NCBI GenBank assembly: GCA_916613615.1
Contig: OU744732.1
Coordinates: 55,343,727 to 55,407,726, forward strand
Origin: Steromphala cineraria
Lineage: Eukaryota > Mollusca > Gastropoda > Trochida > Trochidae
Reading direction: 5' to 3'
DNA: 64,000 nt
This document shows, one piece after another, positions 10,401 through 23,556 of the stretch (positions are counted from its first letter, which is position 1; each line of letters starts with the position of its first letter). Below the pieces are notes generated by a model. The model saw nothing but the letters and a program-made list of their open reading frames with translations. It did not search any database and had not been told where the DNA came from. A program made the translations under genes and the position numbers.

Positions 10401-13400
10401 TTAATGTATACCCATTTAGGTAAAAAGATTTAAAATGTCTGGTGCCAGAATGAAAGAAAGAGCTTCTCTTATGTTTCAGACATAATCTTGCACTTGAATA
10501 TTGTAACAGGGTCTACAAAAAGAAACGGACTTTCAGCCAACCTTCCACTCTCTAAAACATGTTAAGATAAACATAACCTTGCTAAAATTAGGTTTTTCTT
10601 GACAAGGACTTCTTATTGCAAAGCAAATTCACTTGAGAAACGTTGCTTTTGTATGTATGTGTCTTTGCCATTCTAAAGAACCTTCAAGATCCTTGGTGAA
10701 ACCTACAATCCATATATAAGATCGATTCTTGCAGAGAAATCTATTGATAGATATTCATCCGGGAAAGTAAAATGTGTCACTGAGTGAAACTGAACGCTCA
10801 AATAAAAAGGGGCAAACAAATATGTTAAATCGTCGTAACATTTTCAACATCATTGGTAATTTGAAACTTTGTTGAAACAAGCAAAAAGATCAAGTATTCT
10901 CAAGGCCTTGTATCCAAATGGAACAATTTTGTGCTCACTCATATAATTTACATAATGTTTTCATGGTTCTTCGTAAACTCCAAAACAGTACATACCACCA
11001 TAGGAACGTGTATAACACTGTATCATGTTTAATCCACAACCCATTTCGTCATGGTCTGATACGATTCATTATAATGAGCTCATATGACACATTGTTAAAC
11101 AACCTGTATATAATGAAAGAATTTTAAAAAAGGCATTATCATATTCAGCCAAGAATTCCAAGACTGAACATATTACAAAAATACAAAAGAACTAAGACAG
11201 GTACCATGGCATCCAAATCCCCCCTTAACTTGCGAAAAGACCCGCATTGAAGCTACAGCAGGATAGCTATGTAAACAAAATCTACTTTACCGACAGAGTT
11301 AAAATCTACCTGAAAACACGTCCAAGGTATGTTTTACTGTTCAACACATGATACAATATTTCATTGTTTCTATGGATCAAATGCCTTGCATTTCTCCATT
11401 TAAGAAAATGAAAATACCAATATTCCCTAAATTTTGGTCTGATATCTCCGTTAATATATTATGCCTACAATGTTGTAGACAAACACAATATTGTGCTGGA
11501 GAATGATATTAGAAGGTATAATGGACATTTTGATATTCATTTAAATCAACCAAATATCAGTCTAGAACTTTGGTAATGTAGATTTGCAAATATTGTATTG
11601 CCTTTTAAATCCCCCATCTTAAATATGTTTAGAGGCACCTCTGCCAAACTTTTCCCTTTTAAAAACGAACATCATTTCAAAACAGCAGAATAAAAGATAG
11701 ATTAGAGCATATATTACATTCATTTCAAATCTTTTAATTTAAATGCTCAAGTAATTTTTAAGTTTATTCATTAAAATTCTATTGAAACTCAATGATGCAG
11801 GATAATTACATTTCAACATCGCCATGCTTTACAAATAAGACAAAGGTTATTTTATCATAAACTCCCACGACACCACTGACCTTAATTGGAAGCATGTTGA
11901 TATAAACAATTGTTCACTGTGATCGCCATACTTTCCTAGCACGTAGACACATGCATTCCCTATTTAGCACCCTCACATGAAACCTTTCGTTCTTTAAAGA
12001 TGAAGCGCTTGATGTTATTCAATGTTTGTTGAAACACACTGCTTGTAACAGAAGCTAGACACACAAGCAGATAGATGCAATGTTTATATAATCAGTTTCT
12101 AGTCAGCTGGATACCATCTTGTGTTGACATGACACCCTCTTTAACACTGAACTGGTTACACCACCTCGACACGACTGCTGTGCTGCATTGAATATCTGAG
12201 CCTTAGATGTTACCCCCCTCAAACTACCGATAACATTTTATTCAAACATCATTTGTCCATGACATCGTTAAAAAGATTTTTGTCGATCTCAGGAAACACC
12301 TTTGCCTTTCTACTAATTATTGAGACAGGTGGCCGTTTGGAAAATATTGTACTTGAATGTTGGTGGAAAAGTGTGTTCAGACTATCTATGAAAATGTAAA
12401 GATGTGAATTAAATAGTATTGCTCACAGGAAAACGCTTTGACAAAGACAACAACTGTGATTAAGATTCTAAGTTCGACAATCTCATTGTATCGGATGAAA
12501 CTTATCACGTTGCGTTCTAATAAAAGTATGTCGTATCAACTGGCCTTATTGGTGTCCTTTCATCTTAGCTAGATTCAAAAAATCACAGGCCCGCTAAATC
12601 GTACCGATGGCTCTCTAGCCTTGTCGCGGATTGACTGGAATGCCAAGACCAGTTCCAAGAGACCCAAATTGAGCAATCCTCAGATAAGAAATGCGACTAA
12701 GTATACGTGTTCAGCTTTCAAACTGATTTTAATGGGAATGACTCTCCGTGAAGTTAACGATAACAACTCATAAAAACACCTGTTTTTATCTTGTTTTATT
12801 TCAGACTGTTTTCTTGCTGCTGTTGTTGTAGGAAGGATTACAAACACTTTGGAATTACAGCAAGATGTGGTTATTTGCTAGTACTAAAATCACATAATTA
12901 TGTTTTAATGTAATTATCTCATTCATAAATATGACCATAGAGTATTTGAGGTTAAACACCGTTCTTTACTCACCTCAACAGTTTTCCATAAGTAATTAGA
13001 AACCTTATCAGATGACGTCGTGACCCGAAAAGTTCGATAAAGTGCACCTTCTAAGTTCAAATAGTGCTAAAATGCATATGGTTCTCGGCACATAATACGT
13101 ACCCTTGCACCGCAATGGTTAAATTTACATTCAAAGTCATAATTTTATGACAAACCTCAAGGGTTGACGGGTTCACATTGAGAACATTATCTCATAAAAT
13201 TTCAACAACATAGTGTGAAAATGTAACCGATACGAGGATGTTCTAAAAACAGTGTTTGATGACATCAGGATTTAAAAAATATGCTCTCTGTTTCACAGCT
13301 TCTTTGGCTTCGAAATCTCACTCAAACCATTGAATTCGCCTTTTGGGAGTTAATTCCTCCCTCGGTCGATTTTATGAATATAAACGTTAAGAAGATCGAA

Positions 13401-14600
13401 TTACACCATATTCTTAGTGGAAATCTATCTTTACCAACACTTCTCATGATAAAAGATCAGTCACTGGGAACAACCAAACGTTGCTGTGATATCCCAAACG
13501 TTACTATTTAAGAAAGACAATGCTTTGCTTTTAACAAGCCTACGTTTGAAAATGGCATCATACCATATTACACTTGAATATAAAGTATGTAATAAAATTA
13601 AACGTTCAAAAGTAATACTTAAAAACCATTCCCTTTTTACAAATGAATTCCAGTCTCTCTACAGACACTTCTCAAGGCATAAAGCCTTTAAAACAATTTC
13701 AAATAGACGTTGCTAGAAAAGTCATCAATGGAATGGAGATACGAAAATGTTATATCTCTAATTTTTATGTAAGACATAATAAAACGACGTACATCATAAT
13801 GGACCCAATCTATAAAAGTGCTTCTTTTCTAAATTTCTGAAATTACGATATATTTGGCACCAATCCCCCTGCTTGAGTGGCGTCATTAGAATGAACGAGG
13901 ACTAAGAAGAAAACTTCATCTATTAATCTGAATTACTATATCGCGTGTTTTCCGTTATGAATATGAGTTATGAATATTCAATGAGTCATTACAAGTGATC
14001 GGCCGTCTAGTTTCCGCCACAAATACTTGATTGTTCATATTTTGCCGGAAAGTGACTTCAGGGGAAATACTTTCGTAATATAACGTAGACTATTATAAGT
14101 ATAGAGCACACATTTATATATCTCTAGCCTGTTGATATATCATATGGTATATAGAAATACCTATATCAAACAAACATCACGTCGCTATGCTTAACAAGTC
14201 ATGAGATGCATTACTTTTGAATTCAAATGCAAATGTTTGATCTTCACATGCACCTTCGAAAGAAGAAATGCAAATTTTAAAAGATTGTTTTTACATTTGT
14301 TATTAGATTTGATATTTCCCCCCTTTGATCTCAAAATCAAAGTGAAATGAATATAATGCGAAACTATAAACCAGATACATTGCCTGTGTAGAAGATTTTA
14401 TTCACAAAACCAAACAAATTTGTTATTATCAAACACAAATTCAAAGCTAAAAATATCAAAATTCAAATCAGAACGAAACTGTCAATACAATGCAAACCAA
14501 CAACGTAAAAATCATTTTAAAAGACAACTTTATTTTGAAGCAATAACAGCAGTTGCAATGACCAGTGTTTCCATTTTAGTATTTGTTTAAACGTAAAGTT
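7463..14600. other. Intronic stretch without recognised genes or clear repeats
   Basis: The sequence is AT-rich with only short open frames. Small items are a 22-bp direct duplication (GACCTTGAAATATTCAAACA) at about 10129-10190 and a perfect DR1-type site at 9854-9866, listed separately. Confidence 0.5.
9854..9866 (-). promoter_or_regulatory. Perfect DR1 nuclear-receptor half-site pair
   Basis: TGACCTTTGACCT on the plus strand is the reverse complement of AGGTCAAAGGTCA, the direct-repeat-1 site bound by RXR, HNF4 and COUP-TF type receptors. It lies inside the giant intron. Chance occurrence in 64 kb is unlikely but possible, and no function is shown by the sequence. Confidence 0.35.
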
Positions 14601-14639
14601 AACCTTAAATGTAGTCAACACAAATGTTATTAATTTTCT

Positions 14640-15885
14640 GAACAATTGCAAACATTCTACATGTACAAATTAAACCAAGGGTAATGCTGATATTCTAAAT
14701 GACATGTATGTCATAATTTGATAAACAAAAAATCCTTTATGTAATCAAACGACTTCAATTATCGTGAAAATCAGAATAGTAGTCCGTACTATTATTCAAC
14801 AATATTCATTTTCTTAGCAATCGCAAACACTTTACATAGTATAAGCAATACCAAATGTTTCACTGATCTTCTAAATGACATGTATGTCAGAATTTGATAA
14901 AACAAATCCTTCATGTAATTAAACGACTTCCATTATCTTGTAAAATCAGATAAGTAGTCCGTGTTCTATTATTCAACAATATTCATTTTATTAGCAATCG
15001 CAAACACTTTACATAGTATAAGCAATACCAAATGTTTCACTGATCTTCTAAATGACATGTATGTCAGAATTTGATAAAACAAATCCTTCATGTAATCAAA
15101 CGATTTCCATAATCGTGAAAAATCAGACTAGTAGACCGTACTATTATTCAACAATATTCATTTTATTAGCAATCGCAAACACTTTACATAGTATTAGCAA
15201 TACCAAATGTTCCACTGATCTTCTAAATGACATGTATGTCAGAATTTGATAAACCAAAAATCCTTTATGTAATCAAACGACTTCCACAGTTATAGTAGTC
15301 CGTACTATTATTTATTTCTCCTTTTCCTAACAATCGCAAACACTTTACATAGTACATGCAATACCAAAAGTTCCACTGATCTTCTAAATGACATGTATGT
15401 CAGAATTTGATAAAAAAAATCCTTTATACAATCAAACGATTTCCATAATCGTGAAAAATCAGACTAGTAGACCGTACTATTATTCAACAATATTCTTTTT
15501 ATTAGCAATCGCAAACACTTTACATAGTATTAGCAATACCAAATGTTCCACTGATCTTCTAAATGACATGTATGTCAGAATTTGATAAACCAAAAATCCT
15601 TTATGTAATCAAACGACTTCCACAGTTATAGTAGTCCGTACTATTATTTATTTCTCCTTTTCCTAACAATCGCAAACACTTTACATAGTACATGCAATAC
15701 CAAAAGTTCCACTGATCTTCTAAATGACATGTATGTCATAATTTGACAAAAAATCCCATATATCCTATAATATATATTAATATGTTCTATTGTTATGTTC
15801 AACAATATTTCTCCTTACACAATCTCCATTTCTTAGCAATCACAAACCCTTTACATAGTATAAGCAATACCACAGGTTACGCTGA
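14640..15885. repeat. ~170-bp satellite with 336-bp dimeric higher-order unit
   Basis: The landmark GACATGTATGTCA recurs at about 14701, 14878, 15054, 15228, 15390, 15564 and 15726, giving spacings of 177, 176, 174, 162, 174 and 162 bases. Other shared marks are AGTAGTCCGTACTATTATT and TCGCAAACACTTTACATAGT. The last two pairs (from 15052 and from 15388) are nearly identical over 336 bp. This is a higher-order repeat in which a 174-bp and a 162-bp monomer were duplicated together. The ends are diverged. Confidence 0.9.
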
Positions 15886-16539
15886 CCTACCTTGACCCAT
15901 GGTGCCGAGTACATTACAGATTCGACCCCAGACCAAACCCACCTGCTGAGTTATATTTACACTCTACCAGACCGAACTGCCATATTTAATACACTGTTTA
16001 CCTTTCTAATTCTTTTACAATAAACAAGATCAGACTAGCCCTGTGCTTCACACAGTAAGACCAAAGCAATAGAGAAGTACTGTTATTGGTGTTTAGACGA
16101 GCTGTGTAGATGATGGTGTTATGACGGACACCTGTTGTGCATATAATCTGATAACACCCCTTCTCAGCGGTCATCTATGGTCAATCTTAATGGTCAGTTA
16201 GTGAGAGATAAGCATGTACATGTCAGTTTGTCCCAGGGCTCAGAACAAGATTTTCTAGATCGCTGATAGCTTCGTATAGGTTAAAAGATTTGTGTTCTAT
16301 CTTATTGAATGAGAAAGCTCTCTTGTCATATGCTCACTTGGTAAACGTTTACAGGTTTGCGTTGTTTCATTTGTCTTTGATACACACTAACAAATAGTCT
16401 CTGAAATTAAAGGAAATCTAACTTAGGAAAAGAAAGCTGAAATTAACCAAAAAGACGTCTATGATTAATTTATTGTTATACAAATATCATTTATAAATAA
16501 CAAATATCCGAAACAAATCCTCATATAAGTGAACAATCA

Positions 16540-16800
16540 AGACGGTTTTAGTCGTATTTAAGTCATTCGATAATGTCTAAGAGATCATGAAAATTATAAA
16601 ATTATAAATGGAATCGTGAATAGTCAGAACAGTTGTCATATATCAGAAATCTGATATCTGAAAAACGTTTATGAAATGATGATTTTACGAATCTAATCAA
16701 ATTCCGTTGATATGTAGAGACAGTTGTCGTCATATTTCAGTCCTTCGATTTTGTAAGAAAAAACATCTATGAAAATTAGGAAAAAATAGATGAAAATATA
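16540..16800. repeat. Degenerate direct duplication (~150 bp)
   Basis: Two blocks share an ordered set of words: a T-rich run, CAT or AAGTCATTCGAT/CAGTCCTTCGAT, GTAAGA or GTCTAAGAGA, and ATGAAAATTA. They are at about 16540-16600 and 16725-16785. The similarity is low, so this is an old duplication. Confidence 0.4.
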
Positions 16801-17279
16801 TCATTGACAAGTAAAGAAATCATTTTAAGTAATTTCTCTTAAAAGGCTATGAAAAGGATATATTCAATATCAGACTCACATATACGAGTACTTCGTGTAC
16901 AGGTCAAGAAAAATTAAATACATTTCATGAATTCTTATAAAAAAAGCTTATAAACATGAAAAATGTCCGGATTCATTTCATTTTTCTAAGAACATTGAAC
17001 TATAGTCTCCACAATGAACTAGTCAAAACCAGCTGGTTCGTCTTACCGGAATCATTTACAAGCATGAAAGGAAATGATTTCAGAGTGCATCAGCCATTGA
17101 CCATCGAACCGTTCATTGACATTTCAACGCACCACTGCACAGCAATATTGCATTCTGCACATATTCATATCTAATAGTTCTCTGAAAGTGATTGATGCGG
17201 TAGATCATATAACAGTAAATAGAGGCAATCATGTTCATTATTCATAACCAGTGCCAAAATATTTGTACACATAATTGCC

Positions 17280-17505
17280 TTAACGTTTACGTTAATGGTT
17301 CACTTTCTACAGAGAGATATGTTGATAAAAATGCAATCTAGAATACAATCTCATAAATTCTGGATATGACGGAAATGCATTCAGTACATAATGCTGATGG
17401 ACAAGTTAAAAAATATTGAACTCAAATTATCTTAGCTTTTTACGTTGATGGTCTACAGTTATGTTGGTGAAAATTCAATCTAGAATATATTCTCATAAAT
17501 TCTGA
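17280..17505. repeat. Direct duplication, ~145-bp offset
   Basis: ACGTT(A/G)ATGGT followed by CTACAG, ATGTTG, and AATCTAGAATA plus CTCATAAATTCTG occurs at 17288-17362 and again at 17437-17503. The copies are separated by unrelated sequence. Confidence 0.6.
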
Positions 17506-17629
17506 AAATGCATCCAAAAACCAAATCTAATCTGCTTGGGGGTCATATATTTGATTGAACTATCTGATATATATATATATACATAGAACAACTTCAGCTT
17601 TCATACGGTTCACCGATTTATCTAGATCT

Positions 17630-17905
17630 CTTGGTTTGAACCTTGATGGTCTGTTTAACTTCTGTATCGTTCATTGTTGGTTTTCTTTATGGACTTCCAG
17701 CGGTTGACCAAACTTGATTTGGTCTTCATGGACAAAAATATATATTTAAATATATAAATTATTAAATTCTTCCTCATAAGTGTCCCTTTCTTGGCTTTAA
17801 ACTTGTTTGTCTGTTTATCTCCAGTAAAGTTCATTTTGGGCTTTCTTTAATTTTTTTCATAGGGTAACCAAACATGTATTGGTCTCCTTGGACACAAAAT
17901 AACAA
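17630..17905. repeat. Direct duplication, ~170-bp offset
   Basis: Two blocks (about 17633-17735 and 17800-17900) share the word order TTGGTTTGAACCTTG / TTGGCTTTAAACTTG, TGTCTGTTTA, GTTCATT, TTTCTTTA, then ACCAAAC and TTGGTCT and TGGACA. Identity is moderate. Confidence 0.6.
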
Positions 17906-17910
17906 TTATT

Positions 17911-20900
17911 TTGAAACAAGAGATTCTTTACCATTATTCCCCATAATTGCTCTTCAGGAAGGATGTGGCACGCCCATGCTAAAAAATATGTCTTGTACGT
18001 GAGTCTAAGGAAATGAGAGCTATATCGTAGTTCCGACGCGGACTAACATCACTGAAAACAGTCCCCACCGGAAATTAATGCGCAGCAATGGTTCACCGCC
18101 GCGTAATTCAAGGTGCCAGTTACTTATCACTTTCGGTTATAAAAGATTACTTATTTCACATTTCACTTTTTCTTTACGACTCCGTCACAAAACAATAATA
18201 TTGTTGCGATCTGATATACAAAGATATGATACGTAATAAAGCGTATATAATGTATATCTGTTGAGTTTATGCCGTAATAATGATTACATAATCACTTCGC
18301 ACTGGAGCTTGTTGCGATCGACGGGATTTTTGACAGACAATGGGTAAAATAACAATTGGTATGTATGAAATGAATATTGAAATAAGGAACAATTCAATAT
18401 GTCTTGTCAATTGCATATATGTTTTATGTGTATTGTAATTTAATTGCCGAGGAAGTATTTCAGTCTCTTCCAGAAACATCCATTTTCACAAGTTCGAAAG
18501 AGAATTGTTAATTTGCAGAACCTAGCAAAATGTATTTTTACATGTGCCTTATTTTTTCTTTGATTATTATTGAAAGTAAGGACTTTTTATCACCTAAGGA
18601 ACGGCATATTGTGTAGACTTGATAATAAAGAGCGTCGGCCACCTATGTTGAACCACTGGGGCACGTATCACTTAAAGGGGCAGTCCTATCGGGTTATTTT
18701 GTGTCGAAAGGAAATTCCAGACGCAGTGATGAACTCTTTTTATTGCCAAATTGTTAAATCTTGAACAACTAAAATGTTATTCTCACTTACATAAATAACG
18801 AAATAACTATGAAATAATAATCTAATAATGATTAATAAATACAAACAGGAAAGTACTCTTGAATTTTCCCCCAAACAAATATTCCGTAAGGACTCCTCTC
18901 AACAGCGTGTGTTGAAATGACACTACACGAAGATAAAAACGTAATTATATTTAAACAATTATTGAAAAAAAAATTTTTTTGAGTAAAAACAATATTATGG
19001 TTATCTTCTGAAAAATATGACATATTCCCAATAACCTTTCAAGCACCTTCACATAATATCAGGACATTTTAAAAAAACAGTGACGTTTTCAACCCCTGGG
19101 CAATGACTTGATAAAACCAACGCCTTGATATGCATATAAATCAATGCCCATATTAGGAAGCATCCTGCCATCATGTTACAGACAGTTACATAGCTTGGCT
19201 TTGATCTGAAATATCTGTAATAAAAACCTGGAAGCATCGCAGAGATTTACGAGTTAAGAACACCTACGATTTGCAGTTTAGAGTCTTATCGAGCTACGCC
19301 TCAAGGTAGCGCAGAGTTTAAATTCAAATGGGGCGATATGTCGTTTTTGTGAAACGACGCGGAAAGTGACGTTTTATATTTCTCCTCACCTTGCTATAAC
19401 TTACTTTCGCTTCCTGATGTTCATAGACTTTGAAGAAGTCTTCCTGATATATTTCTTGGGAATAATATTTTTGAATGATTTTTTTTAAACTGATGTCATA
19501 CTTTTCACTTCATCTTAGGTTTTGGATTTATATGTTTATTTAAGGAATAGAAGAGCCCTAAACATCATATATTTTGCAATAAAGTATTTTTTACATGAAC
19601 TACTTTAGTTAAAGTGCGAGGCGTAAGCATAGTTACGAAAACAATACTAGAATATTGTACTAGAATATATACTAGAATGTTTCTATTGCTATGAACAAAA
19701 CCTATTTTCAAAAGTTTTCATAAAAATGTTATTGAATCGCGTTCGAATGAGATTGAAAGGTCTTGGTTCGAATCCTGTCAAGGACACTTTTTGTGAAGTG
19801 TGAATGTAAAAATACGCGTTGATGAGCTGCAGCGTAAATTTAGACCGAATTAGTATGTGTTGGTTTTACAGCAATGCAAACCAACAATGGCGTTAAGGCT
19901 TTCTTCCCACAACTTCATAAGTCGCTTTTTAAGGAATGTTTTTCATCCACTATCTCCCTTTATACCACTGAAGATCATCCTGCTACATCGGCGTATTTGA
20001 TCTTGCATAACTCCTACTATACCCTGATGTCTGTTAGGCAAATGACATTGTGTTGTATGCTACAAGTTGAACCGTGTAAACGCGTCTATTTTGGATGCTG
20101 ATGATGGTTACTCCAGCTGTAAACATGACTCTTGGACAGTCTATATTGAAACCGAAGAGATACAATGTCACAAAACCAATTGTTTGTATACCTTTTGCAT
20201 GGAAGAGATTTGAAATGGTGATGAGGAAACTCAGAGAAAGTTACACTTAAACATCAGAGATGGAACTATAAAACCAAATGTTTATATATCTTTTCTCTTA
20301 AGTAGATATCTCTTGTGTGTTCAGTTGGCGTGGATGCAGATGCGGTAATGATTAGAAGTGATGGTACAAGTGATTAAAGAAACGATATCAACGTAAAAAC
20401 ATAAAATGCTAAAGAACCGGAAAGGTGTGTTCCAGAAATGAACCATCGGGCGAAATATTTCACTAAATTCCTGAAGGATGAGTTTTTCTAGTGTTGCGGT
20501 GTGCTATCCAATATGTCATTTTGAATACATTTCACCTCCTTTCGAGGGGTTCAAGTTTCAAAACGATACTTAGCTTATATCCCTATACAGGCTGATGTCA
20601 GGTCATTCCGGAGAGGAAACCTCCCGATGGAACAAGTTCGTATGACTGAATCAATATTTTAAAACTATATTAATCTAAAAAATGGTCTATTTTGATCAGA
20701 CTGTCCAATGTGTTATTGACTAATCATATTTTAACTAATTAAATAGGAACTAATTGGTACATTGCAGTATGTATAGTTCAACTCTCATGATTTATGTAAT
20801 AGTTAATGGTTTCATTGGTTCATCTTCGAGGTGACAGATTAACTAGAATTTACCAGAGTTTAAATTTCATTTAAGATATAAGGTTATTAAGATTGATAAC

Positions 20901-21370
20901 AATTCACAAAGCATAAAGCTTATTCTTGTACAAACGTGATTGAAGATACACAACTATTGCCATTGTCTTTAAAATGTGTATATAATTTTAAAGAGAGATC
21001 GGTATCAATGTTACTATACAATGAAACAATATATAAAAAAAACAAAGAATTCTTTTGAAACATATCTTCTTACAACGCTATGTATCGGATCGTGAATAGT
21101 GTTTGGACAAACGTACATGTTTTAACAATTTATCATAAGAAAACATAATTTTGGATTTTTCAATGGGAGGAAGAATTTCCTGAAAAATATCTTACAAAAA
21201 CCACATTTGTTTTTATTTTTTCACAGCAGGCATGTCTAGCCAATATTATCACTCCTTCGAAAAAAATGACATTATCAATTGTTTCATCAGTGAAAAGCGT
21301 ATTGTTTTACATTCTGACAGTACCAGGAATTTAACTCCTTTTGTAATTTGTATTTGTCTATGAAGGCTGA
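17911..21370. other. Intronic stretch, little recognised
   Basis: Apart from a tRNA-like box B at about 19765, nothing here could be assigned. A single TTAAAGGGGCAGT at 18672 resembles one end of the 356-bp MITE, but the following bases differ and no partner end follows. Confidence 0.4.
19735..19790 (+). repeat. tRNA-like fragment (box B only)
   Basis: A canonical box B (GGTTCGAATCC, 19765-19775) is followed within 20 bases by a T run. No convincing box A or T-stem pairing is present, so this is at best a decayed tRNA-derived fragment. Confidence 0.3.
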
Positions 21371-21374
21371 TCAT

Positions 21375-21905
21375 ATTACTGGCTGATGCTTTATCATTGT
21401 TCTACAAGGCTCTCCTATCTTGAAGCCTGAACTTCAGAACTGAAAACCATCACGAAAACCAACATCGTGTCAGTCAACTAGACACTTATGAAATATTAGC
21501 AGAAGCCATCATTTAGCAAGTCTTTACAAGTGTTGTCTATCTTGGAAGTGAACGCCATTACAAAAACCAACACTGGGCAAACAACTTGACCCTTATGAAA
21601 TAATAGCAGAAGCAATCATTTTAGCAAGTCTTGACAACTTCTTCCTCTGATTTATTATTTTCTTGCTGGTGCTTTATCATTTTTCTACAAGGCTGTGCTA
21701 TCTTGGAGGCTTAACTTCAGAACTGAAACCAATCACGAAAACCACCATTTGAGCAAGTCTTGAAAGGTTCTTCCTTTGACTTATAATTTTCTGGCTGGTG
21801 CTGAATCATTTTTCTACAAGGCTGTGCTATTTTGGAGGCTTAACCTCAGAATTGAAACCAATCACGAAAACCATTATTTGAGCAAGTCTTGAAAGGTTCT
21901 TCCTT
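21375..21905. repeat. Tandem repeat, ~128-bp unit, about 4 diverged copies
   Basis: The unit contains GCTGGTGCT(T/G)(T/A)ATCATT, CTACAAGGCT, TATCTTGGAGGC, GAACTGAAACCAATCACG and AGCAAGTCTTGA(A/C)A. The two best copies begin at about 21666 and 21794. Two older, rearranged copies lie upstream from about 21381. Confidence 0.75.
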
Positions 21906-21994
21906 AGCCTAATTATGTTCATATTTATATTTTCAAATTTTACATCTTTATTTACATTTTAGAGATTCAACTCACGTCTAACTAACACCTTTAA

Positions 21995-22171
21995 AGGGGT
22001 AGAAGCATGTTTTTTTATGATTTTATATTTGATTTTTTTCACTGATAAATTTAAGTTAATGCTAAATGTGTTATTTTCACAGTGTCAATACATTGTCTTT
22101 CAATTGGAGCCATTAATTTTTATTTTCCTGACATCACCTTATATTCCCCTCAAAAACGTTCTACTGCCCCT
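21995..22171 (+). mobile_element. Internally deleted copy of the 356-bp TTAA MITE
   Basis: The left end AGGGGTAGAAGCATGTTTTTT follows TTAA (21991-21994), and the right end CGTTCTACTGCCCCT precedes TCAA, a decayed TTAA. Compared with the 356-bp copies, about 180 internal bases are missing, with the junction at GTGTCAA/TACATTG. This is the oldest-looking copy in the window. Confidence 0.8.
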
Positions 22172-22854
22172 TCAAGGTTTAAAAAACAACATTTCATTTT
22201 AACAATGTTGTTGCTGATACTATCATGGTTCCTTCCTTAAAGACTCAAATCCTACAAATTTTTGAATCAATAAAGTTTTCGCCAGAAATGTAATCCACTC
22301 AAAGCACATGTAAATGCTACCTCAATAACATGTCTTTTCTTTCACAAAAATTTATGAAAAATTAAATTGATCATGCAAAAAAGACATGTACAAATGTCCT
22401 CAGACACGCCCTGTCCCCCAGCAGAGACGATGTTTGGATCCTAGGCGAAAAGCCTACTTTGTAACACAATCGGGTTTATCTTTGTTATTCTGTGTTATCA
22501 CACGACCCGAGACTGCGAGTAGAAAGCTAATAGTCTCAAGAACAAACAGAGTACAGCTGATGACTGGATAGGTTGCTAAATGATCCGAACAGGTTGATTG
22601 TCGACGTGAGGATGGAATAGAGAAATGTGACAGGACGGAAGGGGAATAGGATGAAATGATGTCATCAAAACTAATTACTTTATCAAATGTAGGAAAGGAG
22701 AAATAGGAATTTTCACATATTTGGTCTTCAAAATCTAGACTTACTTTTCAAGAGATATGCGAACAAGAGTTTCTATGCTTTATGGAATAATGGGGAACGA
22801 ATCGGAACAGGGTTGAGGTGACAAGAGAGAATAGATAATATTAATAAATAATAA

Positions 22855-22940
22855 TGGATTGCATTTATAGAGCGCATATCTCCGAGTGGACTCTTTGCGC
22901 TCTATCAATAGACAGGACACTCTGTCAATAGACAGGACAC
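22855..22940 (+). repeat. Marine-invertebrate repeat fragment plus 17-bp direct duplication
   Basis: GATTGCATTTATAGAGCGCA with TCTCCGAGTGGACTCTTTGCG resembles a repeat core common in marine invertebrate genomes. CAATAGACAGGACAC then occurs twice in a row. The family name is not known to me. Confidence 0.4.
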
Positions 22941-23050
22941 AACCGGAAGGAACGACTGACCGAACAGAAAAGGGGAAAACGTAGGACGAAAAAACCACTG
23001 GCGAATTGGTGAGAGTAGGGGGAAAAGAGAGGAGAGGAGAGAATTGGAAA

Positions 23051-23556
23051 AAATAGAGCCATTGGTACTCTGTGTAGCTCACCAGGCTTCATATTCAATT
23101 TTGCTTAAGGCTATGGTCAATTTGGTTCCCCCTAGTAAGGGCAACAGGATTATAAAATGTGCATTTTGGAACGCGACCAACATTATTGAAAAAGAAGGCC
23201 ACCAAATCACCAATTGATAATTTCGGGTATAGAATTCAGAGGTTCACCTTGCTATTTTAGGGGCCATAGGGTCACAAACACTTTAAATTATAATCCTCAC
23301 TAGTCTAGGAGTCTGTAAACAAAGTGTCATCTCTCTAGGCCTTCAGCTCCAGGAAAAAGTTGTAGATTATAATCCTAATTAAACAAGGAGCCAGAAAACA
23401 AAGTTTCAGCTTTCTGGCCATTATGGTTCTGGAGAAGAAGTTAAAAATGCAACAAAGTAGACGGACGGACTGACGAACAGACGGACAGACGGACGGACGG
23501 TGGACACCATGCCATGCCATAAACCCATCAGACCTTACAGGCCAGATGAGCTAAAA
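23051..23556. mobile_element. ~500-bp mollusc-type repeat with short inverted ends and GACG microsatellite
   Basis: The head (AGAGCCATTGG..TAGCTCACCAGGC, 23075-23087) and the tail (GCCAGATGAGCTA, about 23541-23553) are inverted repeats of each other. The body has two related units beginning TAATCCTCACTAGTC / TAATCCTAATTAAAC and ending TTTCAGCTTTCTGG. A (GACG)n-like run at 23461-23502 follows, then CACCATGCCATGCCAT. A relative lies at 44485-45300. Confidence 0.6.

Noticed and set aside
18672..18690. TTAAAGGGGCAGT as another MITE end
   Set aside because: Sequence after the first 13 bases differs from the MITE and no matching right end follows.
22780..23082. 100-codon minus-strand serine/proline-rich frame
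   Set aside because: It runs through the direct duplication and purine-rich tract at 22900-23050 and lacks recognisable motifs.
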